From assembly GCA_002887195.1 (NCBI GenBank), contig PJAB01002185.1:1-10065 (forward strand): DNA of 10,065 nt. The letters are read 5' to 3'. The DNA comes from Chrysochromulina parva (taxonomy: Eukaryota > Haptophyta > Prymnesiales > Chrysochromulinaceae). Shown here one piece after another: positions 1 through 8,088 of the stretch. Every line of letters begins with the position of its first letter. The first letter of the stretch is position 1. Made by a program: the position numbers and the translations under genes. Under the pieces are notes generated by a model. The model did no database searches. It saw nothing but the letters and a program-made list of their open reading frames with translations, and was not told the origin of the DNA.

Positions 1-9
1 CGTGGTACT

Positions 10-33
10 GGGCCAATGGGAGGGCCAATGGGA
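10..33 (+). repeat. 12-bp tandem duplication with CCAAT cores
   Basis: The 12-mer GGGCCAATGGGA occurs twice head to tail (10-21 and 22-33). It is read through by the open frame of the first gene, where it encodes a Gly-Pro-Met-Gly repeat, and it supplies the first in-frame ATGs. Each copy also holds a CCAAT pentamer, so it could instead be promoter DNA if the true start is further in (in-frame ATG at 103). The sequence does not decide between the two. Confidence 0.6.
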
Positions 34-1653
34 GGCGCACCGCTTGAGCGCACGGCCATCGGCGCACCAAAGATTGAGACGGGATACTATTCGACCGGAA
101 AGATGCAGGGCTTTGGGAGATCAGTAACTACCTCCATGAGGAAGGCGCAGCGCCAAGCGAGTCACTTATCATTCGCGGCGCCGTCAGTCGCGGCACCACC
201 GCCACCAATGCTCTTTTCCGTAGGATCTTCGCCATCGGTACGACCTGCCGCTGTGAAGGCCGTGAAGAAGAAGAAGAGGAAGCGTGTGCCAGACGAGTCT
301 TTGCCAATTGACAGCAGCCCCGTCGCCAGCGTCAATGCTGCACCACCGAAGGTCGAACAGCTCTTTCTTGACGAGCGTGCACCAGTCGGCAGCAGCCATA
401 CCGGCCGTGCCGAGGCTGCAGCACCCCAGCCCAAGAAGAAGCAGCGTGTGGCCGACCCTCCTACAGCCGCTCTGCCTCGTGCCACCTCCTCTCCTGCAAC
501 ATCCGCCGCCGTTGCGGCGTCCGTGGGCATGGACGCTAATCATGTGCTCCTTGTCCTTGGCGTGCCCGCTGGCATGAGCGAGCTCGAGCTGCAGCGGCAC
601 TTTGCCGCGTGCGCGCCGTCGCAGATCAGGTTGCTCCAAGATTGGAGTACCAAGCAGCCCCGTGTCGCAGCATGCCTAGCTCTCGCCTCGGCGCGTGCGG
701 TCGAGCTCGCGCTGCAGCCAGCGCTCGCGACCGTGGGCGGCTCACGCATCCACGTGTGCACCGCTGCAACATCGGCCACGGCCGAGGAGGGGTTTGGCGG
801 CACCCTCTCCGCGCCAATGCGCCAGCAGCTGGCGGGCCTCGAGGCCAAAGTCAAGGGGGCCGTGGGCTCGGCGAACCCCGCGCAGATGCTGCCGGCGCCA
901 ACGCTCCGGCATCTACTGCTCACTTGCGAGGTGGGCGCTGCCAACGCGGCCGTGGATGAGTTCTGCGCCGTCGCACGCTCGGGTACGCCGAAGCAGCCGG
1001 GTGGTTTGCTGGCTGCTTGCCTGCTCAAGCACAGGCGGCTTACGGGCGGAGACGTCTGGCTTGGCCGTGTGAATGGGCTGCCGCTCCCGAGGGCAGAGGC
1101 GGCGCGGATGCGTGAGCTGCTCGACGCGCTGGACTGGTCGGTGATGCCCGCCGACGGTAAGCTCCGCGGCGAGATGGCTGAGCAGTCGTTCAAACTCGGC
1201 CTCTCGACGAAGGTGTGGGCCAAACAAAATGGGCCCTACTTGCCCTTCGCCTTCAAGGCGGGTATGGGAGTGTGGGATGCAGCCTCGGTCACCAAGAAGC
1301 ACAAGCAGCTCTGGGAGGCCGCCTCCGCCCTCATTAGCGCCGCTGATCCCACGTACCCGTGGACCTCGGTTCAGTTCAACAAAAACTTCCGCGGCTCACG
1401 CCACCGAGACGACAAGGACGCCACCTACCAGGTGGCCACGGCATTCGGCGAGTACGAAGGCGGCGAGCTGCGCGTGCATGGGCAGGACGGTATCCTCGAC
1501 GTGAACACGCGCGACCGGTTCGTGCGCTTTGACGGCCGCTTTGAGCACGAGGTTCTGCCCTACTCGGGCCTACGCTATTCAGTCATCTTCTTTGCGCTCG
1601 CACCGCCGTGGAGCGTCGACCCGTCAAGCACAGAGGAGGGGTGCTGTCGATGA
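16..1653 (+). CDS. Nuclear-type 2-oxoglutarate/Fe(II) oxygenase with RRM-like segment
   Basis: Predicted 545-residue protein. The C-terminal part (about residues 448-532) has the 2OG-Fe(II) oxygenase pattern: the iron ligands H463-x-D465 in SRHRDD, distal H511 in FEHEVLP, and R520 in GLRYSVIFF as the likely 2-oxoglutarate salt-bridge residue, with the GEYEGGEL strand between them. These enzymes couple 2OG decarboxylation to hydroxylation of proteins, nucleic acids or small molecules. Residues 175-248 look like a degenerate RRM, with a VLLVLGVP strand and a VAACLALASARAVELAL stretch in the RNP1 position. Two lysine-rich clusters (about 81-91 and 139-144) resemble nuclear localisation signals in an otherwise disordered N-terminus. 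No introns are apparent. The frame is open to the window edge, so the ATG at 16 may not be the real start. The substrate is unknown: a TET/JBP-type base hydroxylase or a prolyl-hydroxylase-type enzyme are both possible. AlkB is less likely from the motif surroundings. Confidence 0.8.
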   Translation: MGGPMGGAPLERTAIGAPKIETGYYSTGKMQGFGRSVTTSMRKAQRQASHLSFAAPSVAAPPPPMLFSVGSSPSVRPAAVKAVKKKKRKRVPDESLPIDSSPVASVNAAPPKVEQLFLDERAPVGSSHTGRAEAAAPQPKKKQRVADPPTAALPRATSSPATSAAVAASVGMDANHVLLVLGVPAGMSELELQRHFAACAPSQIRLLQDWSTKQPRVAACLALASARAVELALQPALATVGGSRIHVCTAATSATAEEGFGGTLSAPMRQQLAGLEAKVKGAVGSANPAQMLPAPTLRHLLLTCEVGAANAAVDEFCAVARSGTPKQPGGLLAACLLKHRRLTGGDVWLGRVNGLPLPRAEAARMRELLDALDWSVMPADGKLRGEMAEQSFKLGLSTKVWAKQNGPYLPFAFKAGMGVWDAASVTKKHKQLWEAASALISAADPTYPWTSVQFNKNFRGSRHRDDKDATYQVATAFGEYEGGELRVHGQDGILDVNTRDRFVRFDGRFEHEVLPYSGLRYSVIFFALAPPWSVDPSSTEEGCCR

Positions 1654-2171
1654 GCCTATCATGGTACACTTCGGTAGTAGCAATACATGCTGCGAGGGCG
1701 TGCGCGAGTGGAGCGCGAGTGGAGCGCGGACCGCGTTTGATGTGCAGTTGGGCGTGTGCATGGGGCAAAGTTCGATTATCGTACACGTCGCGCTTAATTC
1801 GATACGTTGTGCAAGAAACCGGAACAGTACATAGGAGCCATAACGGCCGACAAACAGTGCAAACAGCTCCTTCTCAATTCAGGAGGGACACCGTGTGCCA
1901 TGCTGTGTGCGCCGCCGCTGCTGAGAACATATTCATCTCCGCGACTGTGCCCCTTGCTCCTTTCGCCCCTACCGCCAATCCCCTGCGCAAAGGCCGCACC
2001 CGTCGGGGGGCGCTGGCAATCACATGCCTCTCTTGTTTCCACATCTGCACGAGCCGCCCCTTCGACAGTGTGCTCTCGCTGGACGCCCTTGCGTCTGAGC
2101 GAGCGCATTGCTGCTGCCACTGCCGCTGCCGCTGCTGCTGTTGCTTCTGTTGCTAAAGCTGCCGCTGTTGT
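1654..2171. other. Spacer between convergent genes
   Basis: This 518-bp stretch separates the 3' ends of the oxygenase gene (plus) and the chromo-barrel gene (minus), so it should carry both 3' UTRs. Open frames crossing it show no recognisable domain. It contains an 11-bp tandem repeat and a CTG-rich tract, listed separately. I could not identify polyadenylation signals or an RNA gene. Confidence 0.6.
1702..1728 (+). repeat. 11-bp tandem repeat
   Basis: GCGCGAGTGGA occurs twice in tandem (1702-1712 and 1713-1723), followed by a partial third copy. It lies just downstream of the oxygenase stop codon. It looks like simple slippage; no function is inferred. Confidence 0.7.
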
Positions 2172-2172
2172 T
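2111..2172. repeat. CTG/CCG-rich imperfect trinucleotide tract
   Basis: An imperfect run of CTG, CCG and TTG triplets ends at the stop codon of the minus-strand chromo-barrel gene. It therefore lies in that gene's 3' UTR, where it reads as CAG/CGG triplets. Runs of this kind are prone to length change and can form hairpins. Confidence 0.6.
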
Positions 2173-3725
2173 CACCACATGGGCAGGAGGCTGGCGCACG
2201 GCTTGGCAGGCTTACGCCGGCGCACGCGCGCCACGCCCGAGGTATCTTTGGTCGTTGCAGCGGATGACGGAGGGCGCTCGTCTGAAAGTGCGGCCTTGGG
2301 ATCGCCCTCTCCCTCGAGCGTGCGCGCCGCCAGGTCGATCTCCCGCGGCGCAGGCAGCGATTTCATCGGCAGGCCCTTGCGGCGGTGCTTGCGGCGCGCG
2401 TCCTCCATCGCCTTCTTGGCCTCGGCGCGCGGCGACTTGATCTCAAGCTGCGCAGCCTCCTGCTCCTTGAGCAGGTTGGCATCCTTTTTATCCTTTTGCT
2501 TCTGCTGCGCGAGGATGAGCTTGAGGTCGTCCTCCACCTCCTCCTCCTCCTCGTCATCGTCGACCTCGGCCTCGCCCTCTCTGTCGTCGTTTGCCTCCTC
2601 CTCCTCCTCCTCCTCCTCGTCCTCGTCCTCGTCTTCCTCGCCATCCTCGCCATCCTCCTCCTCGTTGTCATCGTCCTCGCCCTCCTCCTCGTCGTCGTTC
2701 ATATCGTCGTCCTCCTCCTCGCCCTCCTCCTTGAGCGTCTTGGGGTCCTTCTTGCCGCCGCCGCCGCCAAACAGGTCCATGAGTGCGTTCGCGTCCTCGT
2801 CTGCGTGCACCGCCATCGTCGACTCACCACCCTCGCCGTCGGAGAAAGGCGTTACCGAGCGCGCGGCTGCGCGGCCTCCGCCGCCCGCGGCCGCGCCACG
2901 CACCGCGCCGACACCCTTGCCCGCAGCCTTCTCCTCCTTCACCTCCTCGGCCTTGTCGTTCGACTTGCGCTGCCGTTTACTACCCGCCTCGTCCGCGCCC
3001 GTCTCGTTGACTGCCGTCGAAGGCTTAGGCCCGCGCCCCGACCGTCGGCCCTCGGCCTTATCCTCGACCTTGGGCGCGGCACCTCCGTCTACCTTGGGTG
3101 CTGGCTTAGGCGCGGGCTCGTCCTCCTCGTCGAGCTCCTCCTCGTCATCGGCGCCTGCCGCGCCGCCCTTGGCGCCGCCCGCCTTCTTCGCGTCCCACAT
3201 GCGCGCGCGCGGCGGCCGGTTGGTGGCACCCTTCGCGAGCGTCTCGCTCCACTCATTGACGAACATCTCCGCCACCCACTCCTCGGGCCGCCGCGGCCAC
3301 TTGGTGTACCGGACGAGGTACGAGCGCGTCGCCGCCGGCGCCGGCTCTGCCTTCTTCGTGCCCTTTTTGGTAGCTGCAGGAGCATCGGCACCCTGCACCT
3401 GCAGCACGTCCGCCTCGTAGCAGAGCGAGCCGTTGAGCAAGATGATCGTGTCGCCCACGTCAAACTTGCCGCCGCCGCCGCCACTAGCCACCATCGGCGC
3501 GTCGGCCGCCGGAGGCATGTCAGTGTCATCGGCATTGCCGCTGCCCGGCTCCGCCGCCTCTTGCTGCTTGCAGCTTCCAGCGCCCGTGAGCTTGACGCTC
3601 ACACCGCGGCTGCGTGCACTCTTGCGTGCACGACCCGAATCGTCCGCTTCAGCCTCCGCAGGCACCACCGGCGCCGGCTTCGGTGCGACGAGCTGCTCGC
3701 TCTTTCGCTTGCCAGGAGCCGACAT
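2172..3725 (-). CDS. Chromo-barrel (Tudor-knot-like) chromatin protein with acidic tract
   Basis: Predicted 517-residue protein. Residues about 87-160 match the MRG15/Esa1-type chromo barrel: a KFDVGDTIILLNGSLCYEA start, a YLVRYTKW strand and PEEWVAEMFVNEW at the end. This fold typically binds methylated histone tails and recruits acetyltransferase or deacetylase complexes. An insertion of about 25 residues (TKKGTKK to PAATRS) splits the barrel between the VLQVQG and YLVRY strands. The rest is low complexity: Lys/Arg patches near residues 5-40 and 225-256, an almost continuous Glu/Asp tract at 334-400, then a charged segment with RRKHRRK (444-450). No MRG domain or acetyltransferase domain is present, so it is not a full MRG15 or Esa1. 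The start MSAPGKRKSE is preferred because upstream residues look noncoding and would overlap the divergent kinesin. Its start context is weak (C at -3). Confidence 0.78.
   Translation of the reverse strand: MSAPGKRKSEQLVAPKPAPVVPAEAEADDSGRARKSARSRGVSVKLTGAGSCKQQEAAEPGSGNADDTDMPPAADAPMVASGGGGGKFDVGDTIILLNGSLCYEADVLQVQGADAPAATKKGTKKAEPAPAATRSYLVRYTKWPRRPEEWVAEMFVNEWSETLAKGATNRPPRARMWDAKKAGGAKGGAAGADDEEELDEEDEPAPKPAPKVDGGAAPKVEDKAEGRRSGRGPKPSTAVNETGADEAGSKRQRKSNDKAEEVKEEKAAGKGVGAVRGAAAGGGGRAAARSVTPFSDGEGGESTMAVHADEDANALMDLFGGGGGKKDPKTLKEEGEEEDDDMNDDEEEGEDDDNEEEDGEDGEEDEDEDEEEEEEEEANDDREGEAEVDDDEEEEEVEDDLKLILAQQKQKDKKDANLLKEQEAAQLEIKSPRAEAKKAMEDARRKHRRKGLPMKSLPAPREIDLAARTLEGEGDPKAALSDERPPSSAATTKDTSGVARVRRRKPAKPCASLLPMW
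2526..2726 (-). repeat. GAG/GAC trinucleotide tract coding an acidic run
   Basis: The plus strand shows long runs of CTC, GTC and CAT triplets, which are GAG, GAC and ATG on the coding strand. They encode residues 334-400 of the chromo-barrel protein, nearly all Glu or Asp. Such acidic tracts are frequent in histone-binding proteins and histone chaperones. The triplet runs also create long artificial open frames on the opposite strand. Confidence 0.85.
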
Positions 3726-3880
3726 AGGAATTCTAGAGTTCGTCAGGAATGGGGCTCGCGCGCGTGCGTTTTCGAGGTTGAGTCCCCGACCCGAACTCCC
3801 CAAGCCGGCAGAAACGTTGAATAAATTCGGAGGTTGCGGACTTTCCGCCGCCGCGGACTGGTACCAGGATTTGCAGGAAT
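3726..3880. promoter_or_regulatory. Divergent (bidirectional) promoter region
   Basis: Only 155 bp separate the start codons of the minus-strand chromo-barrel gene and the plus-strand kinesin, so both transcripts probably start from this interval. An AT-richer patch (GTTGAATAAATTCGG, about 3817-3831) stands out in otherwise GC-rich DNA, followed by a CCGCCGCCGCGG run. No consensus TATA box is placed properly for either gene. Confidence 0.5.
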
Positions 3881-6800
3881 ATGGCGGAGCCATCGCGCCG
3901 CCCTGCAGGCGGTCGACCTTCGATCGACCTCCCGGGTCGTGCTCCTGCTGCTTGTCGAGCTTCGACACGCATGACGAATGCGCAGCTCGCAAGCTTGCAG
4001 AAATACGCCGGCCGTCCAGGGCCCAGCGCGGCGAGGATACCTCCTCGGGCCCCTGGACCGCCGCCCTTGTCGTCAGCAACACTAGCGCCATCTGCAGCGA
4101 TGGCAGCACCATCTGCAGCGGTGGCGCAGACGTTGCCGTCGCCGACATTCAACCGGCCACCCATGTCCCAGCCACTGCTTCACATTCCCACGAGTCTGAG
4201 ACAACCTGCTACCGCGTTCTCCGCACAGCCGTACAGGGCTGACGGCCCACCATCGCCACTTATGATTCAAGAGGTAGGATTTGTCTCCGACATTGCATCC
4301 GTGCACAGCGAAGACACGGATGTGCATGAGGCCTCGACGCCATACGACAACGACATGATGAAGGTGTACGTCCGTGTGCTGCCGCACACGTCAGGTGTGC
4401 CGGTGCTGACCGTCGAGGCCTCGCCAGAGGCGCACACCATCTCGCTCGCAGATGGCGGCCGCTTCAGCTTCAACCATGTCTTCGATGGCGAAGCGGACAA
4501 TGCGCGCGTGTACCGGCAGCTCGGCCAGCCGCTCGTGCGCTCGGTGCTCGACGGCTACAACGGCACGCTCATCGCCTACGGCCAGACAGGCACGGGCAAG
4601 ACGTACACGCTCAATGAGCCCGGGCGGCTCGGCACTGCTGCGGAGGGGCTGATGCCGCGAATGCTGCGCGCGCTCTTCGCCGACGCGCAGGCGAGCGCCC
4701 TCGCCAAGACGCACGCGACCACGGACTCGGTGGCAGCGTCCACCACCGCCTCGGGGTACCCCTCGGACGACGAACCTGACGAACCCGACGAACCCTCGGA
4801 CGACGAAGACGGCGACAGGCTTGCCGAGATAGGCAACTGCTCGCCCGTGCCCGTCGAGTTTGGCGGCCGCTCTTTGTCCCCGAGGCGTGCGCGTGCTCCC
4901 GCGCTGGTCTCCGTCACCGAGGCGCTTCCGACGGCGCCGACGGCGCCAGCGGGCTGCGCGATCTCGATCAGCCTGCAGTACGTGCAGGTGTACCTGGACA
5001 AGGTGTATGACCTGCTGGCCGAGGGCGGCGGCGAGGGCGAGAGCGCCTCTCTTGCCCTGCGAGAGGACCCAGCTTGCGGCGTGTACGTGCACCGCGCGAC
5101 GACGGTGCCGATCGAGACGGTGGCCGCGGGCGTGGCGATCATCCAGAGCGGCGCGGCACGGCTCCACTTCTCATCCACGCAGCTCAATCGCCACTCGTCG
5201 CGCTCCCACGCCGTCGCCATCTTTAGCGTCAGCTATCGACAGGAAACCGGCACCGCCGCCGCCACCGCCACCGCCACCGCTACCGCCACCGGCGTGGCCG
5301 CCGGCGCGGCCACCGGCGCAGCGCCCACATTCACCTGCGCCGCCCCCGCCCCTGGCGCAGCCACTGCTACCGCCGCCCGTACCGTCTCCACAGAGGCGTT
5401 GCCGCTCGCGTACCACGCGAAGCTGACGATCTGTGACTTGGCCGGCTCGGAACGCGTCAAGCGCACGGCGGTCTCGGGCACCGAGCTCAACGAGGCGCAG
5501 CAGATAAATGTATCGCTGTTTGCTCTCGGCAATGTGATCTCGCGGCTGGCCGAGCTCAACGGCGCCGTCGCACTGCCGCCCTCGCCGGCAGGCGGCGTCG
5601 GCGGCAGGCACCGATCGCAGACGCCCTCGCCCTCGCATGTGCCCTTTCGTAACTCGGCACTCACGCGGCTGCTGCAGGAGTCGCTCGGCGGCAACTGCCG
5701 CACCTCTCTGCTCGTCACCATCTCCGCGCGCACTACCGACCTAGCCGAGACACGCTCAACGCTTCAGTTCGGGCGGCGCGCGGCGCGCGTGCGCAACCAA
5801 CCCGCACGTATAGTGCGTGTCGACTCGGATGCGCTCGCGCAACGCGAGGCGGTGCTTTCCGCCGAGGCGGCGCTCGTTCAGCGTCTGCTTCGTCAGCAGC
5901 TCGAGGCGGCGCACGCTCAGCTCGGCGCGAGCCAGTTGCAGCTCGAGCTGACACAGCAGCAGCTGGGCGCGGCGCAGCAGCAGCTGGCGCACGTGCAGAG
6001 CGAACGACGCTCCGCGGAGCTGACGCGCGTGCAGAGCGAGATTGCGATCTCCGAGATCGAGGGGGAGCTCGTCGTCACTAACGACCAGCTGCTCGAGGCG
6101 CTCGCACATGTGAGTGAGCTCGAGGCGCACCTGGTTGCCAGGGGAGAGGCGCACGACGTCGCGCTGCTGACTCTGGCCCTCGAGGTGCAGGCCGCCGAGG
6201 CGCATCAGAGCCGCGCGGCGCGGCTGGAGCAGCGAGAGGAGGCGCTCAAGGCAGCGCACGCGGCCGTGCACGAGCAGCGGCGGAGGGCGGCCGAGCAGCT
6301 GGCCGCGGCGCGCACCCATGTGGAAGATCTGCAGCAGCAGCTCCAGCAGCGGCAGCTCCAGCAGCAGCAGCTCGAACAGCAGCAGCAACAGCAGCAACAG
6401 CAGCAGCAACTTCAAGAGCAACAGCAGCAGCAGCAACAGCAAAAGCAGCTCGAACAGGAGCAGCAATTCCAGCAGCTGCAGCAACAGCAGCAACTCGAGC
6501 AGGCGGCGCAGGCGCATGAGGCGGAGCGCGAGAGGTGGCAGATGGAGACCGCGGCGCTCCAGGCGCGGCTTGCCGAGCAGGAGGCGACTAGCCGCGCCCT
6601 CGAGCAGGCGCTGCGCCTCTCCGATGCCGCACGCGAGGCCGACAGGCTCCAGGTGCTCGAGCACGTGGAGACATGCGTGGCCGAGAGTGCCGCGGCGGCG
6701 GAGGCGGCGGCCCACGCGGGCGCACGCGCGGATGCAGCCGTGGCGCAGGCGACACGTGCCGAGGCGGCGCGTCTCGAGGCGCTTGAGGCGCTCGAGGCGG

Positions 6801-8026
6801 CGCGTCTCGAGGCGCAGGCTGCGGCCGCGGAGGTGGCGGACTTCACCGATGCGCAGATGGTGCTGCTGGAGGCGACGGTAGAGGCCGCAGACGCGAGGGT
6901 CGCGGATGCCGAGGCGCGCGCGGCGACCCCCGGGAGGACCCCAGGGATGCCGGGGCTGCTGCCCCCCTCATCCAACGAGTACGGGGACAACCTCGGTGCG
7001 ACGGCGCCGGGGGTGTTCGCGTCCGCGCCCGATTTAGTCGCGGGGTTGTGCGAGCGGCTGGCGGCGGCGACGGCGGCCGTCAAGACGGCGACGGCGGCCT
7101 CGGAGGCCGGCGCTCATTACGACGCCTCGCGGTCCTCGGAGGCCACGGCCACGACGGATCCCGACGCGCGAGCCGCGACTTTGCGCTCGCAGCTCGCAAC
7201 GACGCAATCCCAGCTCGCAGCGGCCGCGCGCCACGTGGCTGATCTGAGTCGCAATCTCGGGCGCGAGGAGCGCGCCAAGGCGAGGCATCGGCGCGCCGAC
7301 GAAGCGCTGGCCGCGGCGGCGGCGCAGGCGATGCGGGGAGCTTGCTTGCGAGTGCGCGTGAGCATCACTTCCGCGGCCGAGGCGGAGGTGATGATGACGG
7401 ACGACATTTCGCTGATTGCCCGTGATGCAGTGGCCGCTGAGCGCGCGGCCCAAGCGGACGCGATGGCCGAGGCGCGTTCGATAGAGCGCGTGGAGGTCAC
7501 CACGGGAGTGTGCCTACACGCCGACGAGCCGCCGCCGCCATCGACTCGCCCCCGCTTGTCCTTGGGCGCGAAGACACCTCCTGACGCTCACGCTGTCGAG
7601 GCCGACGAGGAGGGTGAGCGCTCACCCCGCATGCCGACGGAGCCGCTGCACTCGCGCTACAGAGAGCATAGGCGTGCGAACCCCAGGCAGCAGCCTCACC
7701 AGCCACAGCCGACTGGGGAAGAGAACGGCGTCGCGGGCGAGAGCGTCGTGTTGGGCGAGAGCGATGAGGCGACGATGGCGGCGGATGGCGGTGGCGCACG
7801 TGTCGCTCGCGCCTGGCGGCCGACGGGTAACATTCACCTCGTCGAGGAGCGCGAGTACCTGCGTGCGGCCACGTCCAAGCTCCGGCAGGCGATGGCAGGC
7901 GTGGGGGGGCTGGCAGGCGGCGGGCCGCTTCGTTTGCCCTTTCAGTCGCCCGCAGCATTGGCGAGCAGCACCGTGTTGGCGAGCAGCACCGTACAGAGCT
8001 CGCCTAGGCGATCTGGTGATGGCTGA
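3881..8026 (+). CDS. Kinesin with N-terminal motor and long coiled coil (ARK/ungrouped-like)
   Basis: Predicted 1381-residue microtubule motor. After a Pro/Ala-rich extension (1-155) the motor begins at KVYVRVLP (161-168). The P-loop is GQTGTGKT (234-241), switch I is NRHSSRSH (436-443) and switch II is DLAGSE (519-524). The microtubule-binding helix region covers 535-557, followed by HVPFRNSALTRLLQESLGG (586-604) and STLQFGRRAARVRN (626-639). All nucleotide-binding motifs are intact. The wording GYNGTLIAYGQTGTGKTYTL and the FGRRA motif look closest to armadillo-repeat (KIN-U) kinesins, but no armadillo repeats are present. Low-complexity insertions interrupt the motor at about 267-358, 453-510 and 560-585. 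Residues 655-1010 and 1096-1205 are Ala/Gln/Glu-rich coiled coil, including a polyglutamine run (818-873), and the tail is disordered. The ATG has a good start context (A at -3, G at +4). Cargo or role (cilium, spindle, transport) cannot be read from the sequence. Confidence 0.92.
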   Translation: MAEPSRRPAGGRPSIDLPGRAPAACRASTRMTNAQLASLQKYAGRPGPSAARIPPRAPGPPPLSSATLAPSAAMAAPSAAVAQTLPSPTFNRPPMSQPLLHIPTSLRQPATAFSAQPYRADGPPSPLMIQEVGFVSDIASVHSEDTDVHEASTPYDNDMMKVYVRVLPHTSGVPVLTVEASPEAHTISLADGGRFSFNHVFDGEADNARVYRQLGQPLVRSVLDGYNGTLIAYGQTGTGKTYTLNEPGRLGTAAEGLMPRMLRALFADAQASALAKTHATTDSVAASTTASGYPSDDEPDEPDEPSDDEDGDRLAEIGNCSPVPVEFGGRSLSPRRARAPALVSVTEALPTAPTAPAGCAISISLQYVQVYLDKVYDLLAEGGGEGESASLALREDPACGVYVHRATTVPIETVAAGVAIIQSGAARLHFSSTQLNRHSSRSHAVAIFSVSYRQETGTAAATATATATATGVAAGAATGAAPTFTCAAPAPGAATATAARTVSTEALPLAYHAKLTICDLAGSERVKRTAVSGTELNEAQQINVSLFALGNVISRLAELNGAVALPPSPAGGVGGRHRSQTPSPSHVPFRNSALTRLLQESLGGNCRTSLLVTISARTTDLAETRSTLQFGRRAARVRNQPARIVRVDSDALAQREAVLSAEAALVQRLLRQQLEAAHAQLGASQLQLELTQQQLGAAQQQLAHVQSERRSAELTRVQSEIAISEIEGELVVTNDQLLEALAHVSELEAHLVARGEAHDVALLTLALEVQAAEAHQSRAARLEQREEALKAAHAAVHEQRRRAAEQLAAARTHVEDLQQQLQQRQLQQQQLEQQQQQQQQQQQLQEQQQQQQQQKQLEQEQQFQQLQQQQQLEQAAQAHEAERERWQMETAALQARLAEQEATSRALEQALRLSDAAREADRLQVLEHVETCVAESAAAAEAAAHAGARADAAVAQATRAEAARLEALEALEAARLEAQAAAAEVADFTDAQMVLLEATVEAADARVADAEARAATPGRTPGMPGLLPPSSNEYGDNLGATAPGVFASAPDLVAGLCERLAAATAAVKTATAASEAGAHYDASRSSEATATTDPDARAATLRSQLATTQSQLAAAARHVADLSRNLGREERAKARHRRADEALAAAAAQAMRGACLRVRVSITSAAEAEVMMTDDISLIARDAVAAERAAQADAMAEARSIERVEVTTGVCLHADEPPPPSTRPRLSLGAKTPPDAHAVEADEEGERSPRMPTEPLHSRYREHRRANPRQQPHQPQPTGEENGVAGESVVLGESDEATMAADGGGARVARAWRPTGNIHLVEEREYLRAATSKLRQAMAGVGGLAGGGPLRLPFQSPAALASSTVLASSTVQSSPRRSGDG
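5249..5290 (+). repeat. GCCACC-type microsatellite inside the kinesin motor
   Basis: A run of GCC and ACC codons gives an alternating Ala/Thr tract (residues about 457-470) within the second motor insertion, between switch I and switch II. The hexanucleotide periodicity suggests growth by slippage. It sits in a surface loop of the kinesin fold, where extra length should be tolerated. Confidence 0.75.
6332..6499 (+). repeat. CAG/CAA tract coding polyglutamine in the kinesin stalk
   Basis: Mixed CAG and CAA codons, broken by CTC, CTG, CTT, GAA, GAG and AAA, encode residues 818-873, mostly Gln with periodic Leu and Glu. The Leu spacing is broadly compatible with a continuing coiled coil, so this may be a Gln-rich stretch of the stalk and not a flexible linker. 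The CAA interruptions would lower repeat instability compared with pure CAG. Confidence 0.85.
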
Positions 8027-8028
8027 TG

Positions 8029-8088
8029 CGAACCTACAGCACGCCAGATATATAATCTGGCGCAATCCATTGTGTCACTATAGGTTCG
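8029..8088 (+). other. Nested stem-loop just after the kinesin stop codon
   Basis: An inner perfect 8-bp stem, CGCCAGAT (8042-8049) with ATCTGGCG (8055-8062), closes a 5-nt ATATA loop. An outer stem pairs CGAACCTACAG (8029-8039) with CTATAGGTTCG (8078-8088) in 10 of 11 positions. The structure begins 3 nt after the TGA, so it would be the first element of the kinesin 3' UTR. It could be an mRNA stability or processing element, or the inverted ends of a very small insertion. It does not have the arrangement of a tRNA. Confidence 0.6.

Noticed and set aside
1807..3824. Long plus-strand open frames rich in Ser or Leu opposite the chromo-barrel gene
   Set aside because: They are readings of the antisense of GAG/GAC triplet runs and contain no recognisable domain, whereas the minus strand encodes a chromo barrel.
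3726..4148. N-terminal extension of the minus-strand gene up to an ATG at 4148
   Set aside because: It would overlap the kinesin 5' end, shows no domain, and the residues before MSAPGKRKSE look like translated promoter DNA.
5756..6715. Minus-strand Leu-rich open frame opposite the kinesin stalk
   Set aside because: Leu-rich runs are the reverse reading of CAG/GAG codons of the coiled coil; there is no membrane-protein pattern beyond this artefact.
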